64,000 nucleotides of DNA. Origin: MVYY01 sp012517575. Lineage in GTDB: Bacteria; Bacteroidota; Bacteroidia; Bacteroidales; Paludibacteraceae. Positions 17,799 through 26,554 of this stretch are shown here, piece after piece. The notes below the pieces were generated by a model. It ran no database searches. It had not been told where the DNA came from and saw nothing but the letters and a program-made list of their open reading frames with translations. How positions within the stretch are numbered: position 1 is the first letter of the stretch; each line of letters begins with the position of its first letter. Both the position numbers and the translations under genes were made by a program. The stretch spans positions 62,001 to 126,000 of the forward strand of contig JAVLUG010000005.1 of NCBI GenBank assembly GCA_031629035.1. The letters are read 5' to 3'.

Positions 17799-19253
17799 AT
17801 GAAAAAATTAGCAGATATCGGCTTGATAGGATTGGCCGTCATGGGCGAGAATTTGGTTCTCAATATGGAGAGCAAAGGTTTTACTGTTGCTGTTTACAAT
17901 CGCACAGTTGAAAAAGTGGATAAATTTATCAACGGACGTGGAGCAGGGAAGAATTTTATCGGTGCTCATTCATTGAAAGAATTGGTCGATTCCCTCGAAC
18001 GGCCGCGCAAAGTAATGATGTTGGTGAAAGCGGGACAACCGGTGGATGATTTGATTGAACAGCTCATTCCGTTGCTGGATAAAGGCGATATTATCATCGA
18101 CGGAGGAAACAGTCATTTCCCTGACACGAATCGTCGAACGAAGTATGTTGAAAGCAAAGGTTTGCTTTATATCGGCACTGGTGTTTCTGGCGGCGAAGAA
18201 GGTGCATTAAAAGGTCCATCGATGATGCCTGGTGGTTCTCCTGCAGCATGGCCTTACGTGAAAGATATTTTTCAGGCAGTGGCTGCAAAAGTAGAAGATG
18301 GAACACCCTGTTGCGATTGGGTAGGTGAAAACGGCGCCGGACATTTTGTAAAAATGGTTCACAATGGCATCGAATACGGCGACATGCAAGTAATCAACGA
18401 AGCATACTTTTTAATGAAAGAACTGCTGGGTATGACCGATGATGAACAACATGAAGTTTTCAAAAAATGGAACACTGGCAAGCTCGATTCTTATCTGATT
18501 GAAATTACGAGAGATATTCTTGCATTCAAAGATGAAGATGGAACGCCTCTGGTAGAAAAAATTCTTGATACAGCCGGACAAAAAGGAACGGGAAAATGGA
18601 CGGTGGATGCTGCGCTTGACTTGGGCATTCCGTTGACTTTGATTGGCGAATCGGTATTTTCACGTTGTCTGTCGGCTCAAAAAGATTTGCGTGTAGAAGC
18701 TTCAAAAGTAATCAGTGCTCCAAAGAAACAATTTAAAGGTGATAAGCAGCAATTTATCGACGATTTGGAGAATGCCATTTATGCTTCTAAAATTGTTTCC
18801 TATGCACAAGGTTACGATTTGATGATGGAAGCTGCCAAAGAATACGGTTGGAATCTGAATTACGGAGGCATTGCACTAATGTGGAGAGGAGGATGTATTA
18901 TTCGTTCTGTATTTTTGGGAGATATTAAAAAAGCATTCGATAAGAATCCCAATCTTCGCCATTTACTTCTCGATCCATTCTTTAAAGAACAGGTTGAATC
19001 TGCTCAGGAAGGTTGGCGTAGAGTTTGTGCCGTAGCTATGGAAAACGGTATTCCGGTTCCTGCTATGGCTTCAGCGCTTTCCTATTTCGACGGTTTCCGC
19101 ACCGAACGACTGCCGGCAAATCTACTACAAGCTCAGCGCGATTATTTTGGCGCTCATACTTACGAAAGAATCGACCGACCGAGAGGTGAATTTTTCCACA
19201 CCAACTGGACTGGAAGAGGCGGAGATACCGCTTCGACTACTTATAACGTTTAA
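17799..19253 (+). CDS. gnd: 6-phosphogluconate dehydrogenase, decarboxylating
   Basis: The protein has 484 residues and is of the long, dimeric E. coli type. It begins with the Rossmann motif LIGLAVMGENL; NRT soon after suggests NADP preference. Family signatures IIDGGNSHFPDT, GVSGGEEGA and the catalytic Lys-His neighbourhood GAGHFVKMVHNGIEYGDMQ are intact. It oxidises 6-phosphogluconate to ribulose-5-phosphate and CO2. The ATG at 17799 follows a GGAG 6 bp upstream; an in-frame ATG at 17763 is less likely. It is the last gene before a strong terminator and sits in a uronate operon without zwf or pgl, which is unusual for gnd. Confidence 0.95.
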   Translation: MKKLADIGLIGLAVMGENLVLNMESKGFTVAVYNRTVEKVDKFINGRGAGKNFIGAHSLKELVDSLERPRKVMMLVKAGQPVDDLIEQLIPLLDKGDIIIDGGNSHFPDTNRRTKYVESKGLLYIGTGVSGGEEGALKGPSMMPGGSPAAWPYVKDIFQAVAAKVEDGTPCCDWVGENGAGHFVKMVHNGIEYGDMQVINEAYFLMKELLGMTDDEQHEVFKKWNTGKLDSYLIEITRDILAFKDEDGTPLVEKILDTAGQKGTGKWTVDAALDLGIPLTLIGESVFSRCLSAQKDLRVEASKVISAPKKQFKGDKQQFIDDLENAIYASKIVSYAQGYDLMMEAAKEYGWNLNYGGIALMWRGGCIIRSVFLGDIKKAFDKNPNLRHLLLDPFFKEQVESAQEGWRRVCAVAMENGIPVPAMASALSYFDGFRTERLPANLLQAQRDYFGAHTYERIDRPRGEFFHTNWTGRGGDTASTTYNV

Positions 19254-19280
19254 TAAAACTGTTTTTTGAATTTGACCACG

Positions 19281-19320
19281 TTCTGACAGATGCCTGAAAA
19301 GCTCTGTCAGAATTGTTTTT
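19281..19320 (+). terminator. Rho-independent terminator after gnd
   Basis: A perfect 10-bp stem (TTCTGACAGA/TCTGTCAGAA) with a 12-nt loop is followed by TTGTTTTT, 28 bp after the gnd stop. It should end the uxaC-gnd transcript, although some read-through into the LarA homologue 57 bp further on is possible. Confidence 0.88.
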
Positions 19321-19376
19321 ACACCATTTGTTTCAAGTTAAATTAATTTTTAATTGTTATTTGAAAAATACCTATC

Positions 19377-20663
19377 ATGATGTATTTTGAAAAAGGTTCG
19401 GCAACGACCGACCTTACGTCTGAAGATTTGAAAAACGGACTTTACGAGGCATTGGAAAAGTTGGGCAATCGACAAAAAGTGCTGGCCATTCCGCCCGATT
19501 TCACACGCTATCCAAGTCACGCAGGAGAATTGACGGAATTTGCATGGCAATATTACGGGGATAAATTGACGGATGTTTTACCTGCCTTGGGTACGCATAC
19601 CGGCATGACCGATGAGCAAATTACCACCATGTTCAGACAAGTTCCCAAATCAATTTTTCGTGTTCATGATTGGCGGCATGATGTCGTTACGCTCGGTTAT
19701 GTGCCCGGAGAATATGTTGCTGAAGTTACCGAAGGAGCTTTGAGTTTCGACTGGCCTGCTCAGGTGAATAAACTGCTGGTGGAAGGAAATTTTGATTTGA
19801 TCCTTTCCATTGGGCAGGTTGTGCCACATGAAGTAGTAGGGATGGCCAATTACAATAAAAATATCTTTGTGGGAACAGGAGGTCAGGAAGGAATCAACAA
19901 AAGTCATTTTATAGGAGCGGTTTATGGCATGGAAAAGATGATGGGACGAGCCAACACACCCGTTCGAAAAGTATTTAACTACGCTTCGGAACATTTTGCC
20001 GCTCATTTGCCGATTGTTTATGTGCAAACAGTGGTAGCATTGAACAAAGAAACCGGAAAACTTCAGACTTACGGACTTTTCATTGGTGATGATTTCGAAG
20101 TTTTCGACAAAGCAGCCGGTTTATCCATGCAAGTAAACTTTGAAATGGTGGAAAAGCCCTTAAAAAAAGTATTAGTTTGGCTTGATCCTGCTGAATTCAA
20201 AAGCACTTGGCTCGGGAATAAAGCGATATACCGAACCCGCATGGCCATTGCCGATGGCGGGGAACTGATTGTGTTGGCACCAGCATTGAGGGAATTTGGC
20301 GAAGACAAGGAAATTGACCGATTGATCAGAAAATATGGTTATTTTGGAACGCCCAAGACTTTGAAAGCAACCAATGAAAATGAAGAATTGCAACAAAACC
20401 TGAGCGCAGCAGCCCACTTAATTCATGGTTCTTCCGAAGGACGATTTACCATTACCTATTGTCCTGGCAAAAATCCTGAAAATTTGACCAAAGAAGAAAT
20501 TGAAAGTGTTGGTTTTCGCTGGGGCGATATTGACGAAATTTCGGAGAAATATTACGTATCTACACTTAAAGAAGGGTGGAACGTAATGCCCGACGACGAA
20601 GAGATTTTTTACATTTCCAATCCGGCGTTGGGACTTTGGGCGCACAAAGAAAGATTTCGGTAA
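19377..20663 (+). CDS. LarA-family nickel-pincer racemase/2-epimerase
   Basis: The protein has 428 residues (start at 19377 or the adjacent ATG at 19380). Lactate-racemase features are conserved: PDFTR (40-44), GTH at 72-74, then His151 (PHE), Lys161 (YNKN) and His177 (SHF). The 10- and 16-residue spacings His-Lys-His equal those of His174, Lys184 and His200 in Lactiplantibacillus LarA, where the Lys carries the nickel-pincer nucleotide and His200 binds nickel. LarA homologues invert the C2 hydroxyl of 2-hydroxy acids. In this operon context a sugar acid is more likely than lactate, and mannonate/gluconate are C2 epimers. It needs LarB/C/E elsewhere in the genome. The substrate is inferred. 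Confidence 0.8.
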   Translation: MMYFEKGSATTDLTSEDLKNGLYEALEKLGNRQKVLAIPPDFTRYPSHAGELTEFAWQYYGDKLTDVLPALGTHTGMTDEQITTMFRQVPKSIFRVHDWRHDVVTLGYVPGEYVAEVTEGALSFDWPAQVNKLLVEGNFDLILSIGQVVPHEVVGMANYNKNIFVGTGGQEGINKSHFIGAVYGMEKMMGRANTPVRKVFNYASEHFAAHLPIVYVQTVVALNKETGKLQTYGLFIGDDFEVFDKAAGLSMQVNFEMVEKPLKKVLVWLDPAEFKSTWLGNKAIYRTRMAIADGGELIVLAPALREFGEDKEIDRLIRKYGYFGTPKTLKATNENEELQQNLSAAAHLIHGSSEGRFTITYCPGKNPENLTKEEIESVGFRWGDIDEISEKYYVSTLKEGWNVMPDDEEIFYISNPALGLWAHKERFR

Positions 20664-20869
20664 TTCTGTTTTTTGAAATTTTCAGCGTTTCAACCCAAAC
20701 GGAAGTAACGTTTTCAATAACATCCGGTTGATTGATTGATTGGTTATCAGGCTACTATAAGCACACTCTTTCAGAACTTGCAATTCATACAACTCAAAAA
20801 AAAAATTAACAAGATCAGATGCTGAATGCATCAATATTTGGCAAAACAAATTTATTACGAGAATAAATC

Positions 20870-21463
20870 TTAATCGTGCGATTTTTTGCGTTGTATGGCA
20901 TCTCTGATATGGACGGCCAGCTCATATTTTTCTTCATTAACGGCCATTGAAAGCAATTCTTCCAGTTCGCTCAGCGAAAGCGTATCCAATTCCTGATCGG
21001 ACAATTCGTCGATATTTTCTTCATTGGCGGTTGTTTCTTCCGTTTCGTTTTCTTCTACAACAATACCGACAATATCCAGAATATCCGATTTGATGTATAT
21101 GGGACTGTTGCATCTAACTGCTAAAGCTACGGCGTCAGAAGTTCGTGCGTCAACTACCAGTATTTTGTCATCTTTAAGAATGTGCAATTCAGAGTAAAAA
21201 ACATCATTTATCATGTCGCTAATCAACACTTTAACCAGTTTGGCTTCAAACACGTCTAAAATAGTTTTAATCAGGTCGTGGGTGAGCGGGCGGGGGAGTT
21301 TTTTGTTGTTGAGCTTCAATGCAATAGATTGCGCTTCGGGTTCGCCAATCATCACCGAAAAACGTCGGTTGCCCGATTCTTCACTTAGTACCAAACCATA
21401 AGTGCCAACCACATTTTGGTTGTAAACCAATCCGGCTATTGTTAATTTTATTTCTGAATCCAT
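20870..21463 (-). CDS. Bifunctional nuclease family protein (DUF151) with UVR-like C-terminus
   Basis: The protein has 197 residues. Residues ~1-135 form the BFN/DUF151 domain, with the signature GNRRFSVMIGEPEAQSIAL, RPLTHDL and DARTSDAVALAVR. An acidic linker follows (VEENETEETT), and the C-terminus (residues ~165-192) looks like a UvrB/UvrC-type helical hairpin motif. Plant and bacterial members have been reported to have nuclease activity; the cellular role in Bacteroidetes is not settled. It is transcribed toward the LarA homologue and has a -7 element about 80 bp upstream. Confidence 0.88.
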   Translation of the reverse strand: MDSEIKLTIAGLVYNQNVVGTYGLVLSEESGNRRFSVMIGEPEAQSIALKLNNKKLPRPLTHDLIKTILDVFEAKLVKVLISDMINDVFYSELHILKDDKILVVDARTSDAVALAVRCNSPIYIKSDILDIVGIVVEENETEETTANEENIDELSDQELDTLSLSELEELLSMAVNEEKYELAVHIRDAIQRKKSHD

Positions 21464-21541
21464 ACAAACTATTTAATATATAATTGATTGTGAATATGAA
21501 TTTTATCATTAATCATGGAAACTACTTTTCTTTCCTGATGA

Positions 21542-21549
21542 CAAAGATA
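21542..21549 (-). promoter_or_regulatory. -7 element for the bifunctional nuclease gene
   Basis: On the minus strand the sequence reads TATCTTTG, an exact TAnnTTTG match, 79 bp before the start codon. No convincing -33 element is seen. Confidence 0.5.
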
Positions 21550-21648
21550 CAGAATTTTTTAATTTTTTAAGGAACGAGCCGATAAATTGTGGTATGTATT
21601 TGTAACCGGTTTAATTGGTTTGCCACTTACAAATTCGATAATTATATG

Positions 21649-21656
21649 TAAATTTG
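21649..21656 (+). promoter_or_regulatory. -7 element for smpB
   Basis: TAAATTTG matches TAnnTTTG and lies 60 bp before the smpB start. An upstream TTTG at 21619-21622 is 26 bp away, longer than the usual 19-21. Confidence 0.5.
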
Positions 21657-21715
21657 ACCTCAGTTTTCACAACATTAAAATCGTTATTTTTTTAATGTTT
21701 ATCAATCAAGTATTT

Positions 21716-22171
21716 ATGCATAAATCTTCAAATATAGTCATCAAAAATAAACGAGCCAATTTCGAGTATGAAATCCTCGATCGTTATGTAGCCGGTATAC
21801 AATTATTTGGAACCGAAATTAAATCTATCAGAAACGGGAAAGCAAGTCTGGTTGATACTTACTGTATTTTTATCAACAATGAGCTATGGGTTAAAAACAT
21901 GCACATTGCTCCTTATTCTTTTGGTTCTTATAATAATCATGAAGCTCGCAGAGACCGGAAATTATTGTTAACTGCTCAGGAGTTGAAACGTCTTCAGCGA
22001 GCTGTAAAGGAAAGTGGAAATACCATTGTTCCATTAAAACTTTTTGTCAACGAAAGAGGTTTGGCAAAAATGGAAATTGCTTTGGTGAGAGGCAAAAAAC
22101 TTTATGATAAAAGGCAGACCTTAAAAGAAAGGGAAGATAAAAGATACATGGAAAGAGCCATGAAAAAGTAA
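21716..22171 (+). CDS. smpB: SsrA-binding protein SmpB
   Basis: SmpB brings tmRNA to stalled ribosomes for trans-translation. The 151-residue protein starts at 21716 (MHKSSNIVIKNKRANFEYEI); the open frame upstream encodes hydrophobic residues absent from the family and contains the promoter. Conserved segments are GTEIKSIRNGKASLVD, the HIAPYSFG region, and RLAKME/ALVRGKKLYDKRQTLKERE near the end. The C-terminal tail (KRYMERAMKK) is the basic part that enters the decoding site. It converges on engB. Confidence 0.95.
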   Translation: MHKSSNIVIKNKRANFEYEILDRYVAGIQLFGTEIKSIRNGKASLVDTYCIFINNELWVKNMHIAPYSFGSYNNHEARRDRKLLLTAQELKRLQRAVKESGNTIVPLKLFVNERGLAKMEIALVRGKKLYDKRQTLKEREDKRYMERAMKK

Positions 22172-22214
22172 TAATTATTCTCGATGACCTGTTTCCTGTA
22201 AATTCACTAAGTAT

Positions 22215-22820
22215 TTATTTTATTGTCAGACTTTTATTTGTTTCTTCGATATAATCCAGCAGTTCTTCTCTACCAATTTTTTTATAAGAAGAAGTTTTAA
22301 AATAAGGCGGAAGCTGTTCCCAGTTTTCCAGCATTTTCTGCCGGTAATTTTCAATATTTGCCTCAATCTGAGAGCCAGATAGCTTGTCTGTCTTAGTAAA
22401 AACGATACAGAACGGAATACCGTTCGAGCCCAACCATTCCATAAATTCGAGATCTATTTTTTGTGGTTCGTGTCGCACATCAATCAACACAAACAAACAA
22501 GCAAGTTGTTCGCGAAAAAGAATGTAATTTTTAATGTTCTCTATTAGTTTTTTTCGCGTTTCTTTTCCCGTTTGAGCAAACCCGTAGCCTGGCAAATCTA
22601 CCAAATACCATTTTTTGTTAATGAGAAAGTGATTGATGAGCAGTGTTTTTCCCGGTTTGGAAGAAGTCAGTGCCAGATTTTTTTGCTGGCAAAGCATATT
22701 GATAATAGAAGATTTACCCACATTAGAACGACCAATAAATGCATATTCGGGCAACTTGCCATCAGGACACATTTTGTAGTCGGTACTGCTTTTTATAAAT
22801 TCTGCTGATTTAATTTCCAT
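22215..22820 (-). CDS. engB: Ribosome biogenesis GTPase EngB/YsxC (YihA)
   Basis: This 201-residue TRAFAC GTPase takes part in large-subunit assembly. Visible G motifs: G1 GRSNVGKSS, G3 DLPGYG and G4 TKTD. Between them SKPGKTLLINHF covers the switch I region. The start at 22820 leaves 5 bp to the stop of the upstream transporter gene on the same strand, so the two are co-transcribed although their functions are unrelated. Confidence 0.95.
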   Translation of the reverse strand: MEIKSAEFIKSSTDYKMCPDGKLPEYAFIGRSNVGKSSIINMLCQQKNLALTSSKPGKTLLINHFLINKKWYLVDLPGYGFAQTGKETRKKLIENIKNYILFREQLACLFVLIDVRHEPQKIDLEFMEWLGSNGIPFCIVFTKTDKLSGSQIEANIENYRQKMLENWEQLPPYFKTSSYKKIGREELLDYIEETNKSLTIK

Positions 22821-22825
22821 AAAAC

Positions 22826-24295
22826 TTAATTTAGTGGTTGAATTTTTTGTTCAGTTCTTTTTTGTCTGAATATCCACATTCCTGTAAATGTGAACAATCC
22901 ATTTATCATCAGTATTTCGTATCCAAATTCATAATGAAACAAAGATATGGAAATATAATTCATTAACAGACATAATACAGGAGATGCTACAGCCACCAGC
23001 GGAATCATTTTGTCTTTGACCTGATATTTAGTAAACAATCCGAAAGCAAACATTCCCAAAAGTGGGCCATAAGTATAGGAGGCTATTTTATATATGGCAT
23101 CGATTACGCTGGTATTGTTGAAGATATTGAAAACGACCATGATTATTACAAACAGAACAGACATTCCGATGTGCGTGATTCTGCGTTTTCGTTCAGCCGT
23201 TTTTGGGTCATCGTGCTGGACGCCCAAAATATCTACGGCAAAAGAGGTTGTTAATGCCGTCAGAGCAGAATCTGAACTTGCAAAAGTTGCAGCAATAATT
23301 CCTATTACGAATAAAAAAGTAACTATCGGGCCCAGATATTGTGTGGCAAATAAAGGTAATATGTCATCGGGTTTAGCGGGCAGGGCAATAGAGTTTTTTG
23401 ATGCCAGCAACAGCAGCATTCCGCCAAGCGTCAAAAACAGGAAATTTACCGGAACGAATGAAAAACCATACCAATACATATTTTTTTTGGCATCTTTCAA
23501 ATTTTTGCAGCTCAGATTTTTTTGCATCATATCCTGGTCAAGTCCCGTCATGACAATGGCTATGAAAATTCCGCTGAAAAATTGTTTAAAAAAATTCTGT
23601 TTCGAGTGCCAGTCGTCAAAAACAAATATTTTTGAATGACCGGCATTAATTAAATTTCTTGTCAATTCTCCTGTACTCATGTCGAGTTGTTTATATACCT
23701 GTACAGTAAGTAAAACAAGCGCCGATACCATGCACAGCGTTTGTATGGTGTCTGTCCAAACAATGGTTTTAATACCACTTCTATGCGTATAGAGCCAAAT
23801 CAGGAAAAGTGATGCTGAAGCGGTTACGATAAAGGGGATATGCCATGCATCGAAAATCAAATGTTGCAAAATAAGAATAACCAGATACAACCTAACGCCG
23901 GAACCAATGGTACGTGAAAGCAGAAAAAAGGAAGCGCCTGTTTTATAGGAGTGTTTCCCAAATCGTTGTTCGAGATAAGTGTAGATACTTGTTAAATTGA
24001 GTTTATAGTAAAGAGGCAGCAGAACATTCGCTATAATTAGATAGCCAAAGAAAAAACCAAAAACAGTCTGCATGTAAGTGAAATTATTGGTTACAACCAT
24101 ACCGGGAACCGAAACAAAACTTACTCCCGAGATGGAAGAACCTATCATACCGATGGCAACTACCCACCACGGCGATTTTTTATTTCCGAGAAAAAAAGCA
24201 TTGTTGTCGGTACTTTTTCTGCCGGTAATATAGGAAATTAGCAGTAATAGAGAAAAATAGACGCCAATAATAATTAAAATAGTAAATCCGTTCAT
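22826..24295 (-). CDS. Sodium:solute symporter (SSS/SLC5 family)
   Basis: A 489-residue inner-membrane transporter with about 13 hydrophobic segments. The SSS pattern is recognisable: an early SYITGRKSTDNNAFFLGNKK region, then GSSISGVSFVSVPGMV, and LFVIGIIAATFASSDSALTALTT, where the Ser/Ala-rich helix contributes to the sodium site of LeuT-fold carriers. The substrate cannot be told; many Bacteroidetes homologues are annotated for sialic acid, sugars or amino acids without proof. It precedes engB on the minus strand. A -7 element lies 27 bp upstream. Confidence 0.85.
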   Translation of the reverse strand: MNGFTILIIIGVYFSLLLLISYITGRKSTDNNAFFLGNKKSPWWVVAIGMIGSSISGVSFVSVPGMVVTNNFTYMQTVFGFFFGYLIIANVLLPLYYKLNLTSIYTYLEQRFGKHSYKTGASFFLLSRTIGSGVRLYLVILILQHLIFDAWHIPFIVTASASLFLIWLYTHRSGIKTIVWTDTIQTLCMVSALVLLTVQVYKQLDMSTGELTRNLINAGHSKIFVFDDWHSKQNFFKQFFSGIFIAIVMTGLDQDMMQKNLSCKNLKDAKKNMYWYGFSFVPVNFLFLTLGGMLLLLASKNSIALPAKPDDILPLFATQYLGPIVTFLFVIGIIAATFASSDSALTALTTSFAVDILGVQHDDPKTAERKRRITHIGMSVLFVIIMVVFNIFNNTSVIDAIYKIASYTYGPLLGMFAFGLFTKYQVKDKMIPLVAVASPVLCLLMNYISISLFHYEFGYEILMINGLFTFTGMWIFRQKRTEQKIQPLN

Positions 24296-24321
24296 TTTCT
24301 GATAATGTTTGCTAAGGCCTG

Positions 24322-24329
24322 CAAAATTA
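24322..24329 (-). promoter_or_regulatory. -7 element for symporter-engB
   Basis: The minus strand reads TAATTTTG, an exact TAnnTTTG match, with TTTG 17 bp further upstream (24347-24350). The leader to the symporter start is short, about 20 nt. Confidence 0.5.
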
Positions 24330-24893
24330 CAAAAAATCAGTTAAAACAAATTACCCATTGGTCGAAGCTTGTCAGAGAAATAATCTTTTAATTTCTGTAA
24401 ACTTGCACATATAAAGCTTGAAAGTCAATTATCTTGGGATATTGTAAAATTCTCTATGTTGATTATTTTCGTTTTGAAATGTATGCGAACAAATAATTGA
24501 TATTTGATAATAAGCTGTTTATGTGAAATTTTTCCTTGTAATTTTTTATTGTTTTTTAAATAATAATTTTGTAAAGATTGTCGTTATACAAAACACAAAG
24601 TAATAGGGGAAAATTATTGACAAATAAATAGATAAAATAATAATTTTAAAACATTTTGAAACATAATTCCATAGAAATAATTGAAGTTAAATACATTAAA
24701 TATATTTAAAATTCAAATCCTTAATACATGGAAATTTCCAATTTGTGATTAGATTTGCATTCGTTTTAAAAGTTTGAAATTCAATTCAAATAAAGATTGA
24801 ATAAATCAATTTATAATTTTTAATTTTGAATAATCTACGGGAAAGTTCTCAATAGCTATATTGAAAATAGGGTAGTATTTTTTAAAACAATTC

Positions 24894-24925
24894 TTTGTGG
24901 AATTCAAAGTAAAATTATAAATTTG
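24894..24925 (+). promoter_or_regulatory. Promoter of the exbB-tonB operon
   Basis: TTTG (24894-24897), a 20-bp spacer and TAAATTTG (24918-24925) match the Bacteroidetes -33/-7 consensus with ideal spacing. Transcription would start near 24932, giving a leader of about 160 nt before exbB. Confidence 0.75.
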
Positions 24926-25090
24926 TAGCCGAAACAAAGAGAAAGTTGTCATAAAGCCACTTAGATGTAAGAAATGGCAAAGTGACAGCAAAAAATAGAA
25001 TAAAAAGTTTTTACACCAAAGCATTAGGAAACATTTTAATTTTTAATTTAAAAAATAATTTCATCAAAAACAATCAATTTTTAAAACACT

Positions 25091-25918
25091 ATGGCAAAGA
25101 CTCAAAAACAATCAAAGAAAAAATCGAAAAAAGGATTTACTGGAATTAATTCCGCAGGTCTGGTGATTTTGGCATGTTTTATTATTGCAGTTCTCATTTA
25201 CCAGTATGTATTTGGTAACCCAGCTAACTTTATCAACAACGATCCTAACAATCAACCTCTGACAGGTAATTTGCTGGGTACGATTTATAAAGGTGGTGTT
25301 GTGGTTCCTATCATTCAGACCTTGTTACTTACCGTTATCGCATTGAGCATCGAACGTTATTTCGCTATCAGAAATGCTGAAGGTAAGGGAAAACTCGTAA
25401 AATTTGTAGTAAAAATTAAAGAAGCATTATCCAAAGGCGACATTGAAGCTGCAAAAGCTGTTTGCGATCAGCAAAAAGGTTCAGTAGGAAATGTAGTTCT
25501 TGCCGCTTTGACCAAATACGAAGAAGTAGAAAAGGATGAAACTTTATCGAAAGAACAACAAATTTTGGCAATTCAAAAAGAAATTGAAGAAGCTACGGCA
25601 CTCGAACTTCCAATGATGAGCCAGAATCTTCCCGTTATTGCAACTATCACCACGTTGGGTACGTTGATGGGATTGTTTGGAACGGTATTGGGTATGATTC
25701 GATCGTTTGCTGCTTTGGCAGGTGCCGGAGGAACTGACTCCATTGCTCTTTCTGTTGGTATTTCCGAAGCTTTGGTTAATACGGCTTTTGGTATCGCAAC
25801 TGGTGCATTGGCTGTTATTTCTTATAATTATTTTACAAGCAAAATTGATGGTATTACTTATTGTATCGACGAAGTAGGTTTCTCAATTGTTCAGACATTT
25901 GCAGCTACTCATAAGTAA
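25091..25918 (+). CDS. exbB: MotA/TolQ/ExbB proton channel protein
   Basis: The 275-residue ExbB homologue is the channel-forming part of the TonB energising complex. After a Lys-rich N-terminus (KQSKKKSKK) come a first membrane segment (~residues 21-40), a second (~70-95), and the conserved pair around 175-250 with LPVIATITTLGTLMGLFGTVLGMI and ALVNTAFGIATGALAVI, the family signature. First gene of a six-gene operon. Confidence 0.92.
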   Translation: MAKTQKQSKKKSKKGFTGINSAGLVILACFIIAVLIYQYVFGNPANFINNDPNNQPLTGNLLGTIYKGGVVVPIIQTLLLTVIALSIERYFAIRNAEGKGKLVKFVVKIKEALSKGDIEAAKAVCDQQKGSVGNVVLAALTKYEEVEKDETLSKEQQILAIQKEIEEATALELPMMSQNLPVIATITTLGTLMGLFGTVLGMIRSFAALAGAGGTDSIALSVGISEALVNTAFGIATGALAVISYNYFTSKIDGITYCIDEVGFSIVQTFAATHK

Positions 25919-25946
25919 TTCATTTTTATAAATATAAAAGCTAAAT

Positions 25947-26552
25947 ATGGCAAAAGTTAAAGTCCCAAGGAAGAGTACCCGTATCGACATGACCGCGATG
26001 AGTGATGTTACGGTACTGTTGCTGACTTTCTTTATGCTTACTTCAACGTTCGTAAAGAAAGAGCCAGTACAGGTAAACACTCCCGGTTCTGTGTCCGAAA
26101 TCAAAATACCTGAATCCAATATTATGCAGATTCTTATTGATCCTACAGGAAAGGTATTTATGAGTTTGGACAAACAACCTGATATGGTGAAAGTCCTCGA
26201 AGCTATGGGCACCGATTATGGCATCGAATTTACCAAGGAAGAAAAGGATAAATTCAAAATATTGCCTACATTCGGAGTTCCCATTAAGTATATGAAAACT
26301 TTTTTATCTTTAAAAACTGAAGAGCAGGACAAAATTCTTAAAAATTACGGTATTCCAACCGATTCTACCGATAATCAGCTGAAACTGTGGGTAAAACATG
26401 CCCGAGAGGCAAATCCGGATTTAAGAATTGCAATCAAGGCTGACCAAAATACCCCGTATCGGGTCATTAAGAATGTCATGACTTCTCTTCAGGAATTAAG
26501 AGAAAATCGTTATAATTTAATCACTTCTTTAAAAAGGGAGGAATCTAATTAA
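25947..26552 (+). CDS. exbD: ExbD/TolR biopolymer transport protein (first copy)
   Basis: This 201-residue protein has a short basic N-terminus and one membrane helix (about residues 15-38, DMTAMSDVTVLLLTFFML), in which the Asp of MSDV is the proton-relay residue of ExbD/TolR. The periplasmic part contains a ~60-residue insert before the final LRIAIKADQNTPYRVIKNV segment typical of ExbD. The stop is 2 bp before the next exbD. Having two different ExbD subunits in one operon is common in Bacteroidetes. Confidence 0.9.
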   Translation: MAKVKVPRKSTRIDMTAMSDVTVLLLTFFMLTSTFVKKEPVQVNTPGSVSEIKIPESNIMQILIDPTGKVFMSLDKQPDMVKVLEAMGTDYGIEFTKEEKDKFKILPTFGVPIKYMKTFLSLKTEEQDKILKNYGIPTDSTDNQLKLWVKHAREANPDLRIAIKADQNTPYRVIKNVMTSLQELRENRYNLITSLKREESN

Positions 26553-26554
26553 AT

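Larger units (their letters stand above)
24296..25090. other. 795-bp AT-rich intergenic region
   Basis: This gap separates the divergent symporter and exbB genes. I see no coding signature, tRNA or strong hairpin, only the promoters listed separately and two more TAnnTTTG matches (24564-24571 and 24750-24757) without good -33 partners. An ORF of 72 codons on the minus strand (24806-25024) has no recognisable features and is taken as chance. Confidence 0.5.

Noticed and set aside
23094..23639. 181-codon plus-strand frame inside the sodium:solute symporter
   Set aside because: It is antisense to a well-supported transporter and has no recognisable domain; it reflects the codon bias of the real gene.
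24806..25024. 72-codon minus-strand frame in the exbB upstream region
   Set aside because: It overlaps the best exbB promoter, is Phe/Leu-rich and has no recognisable features.
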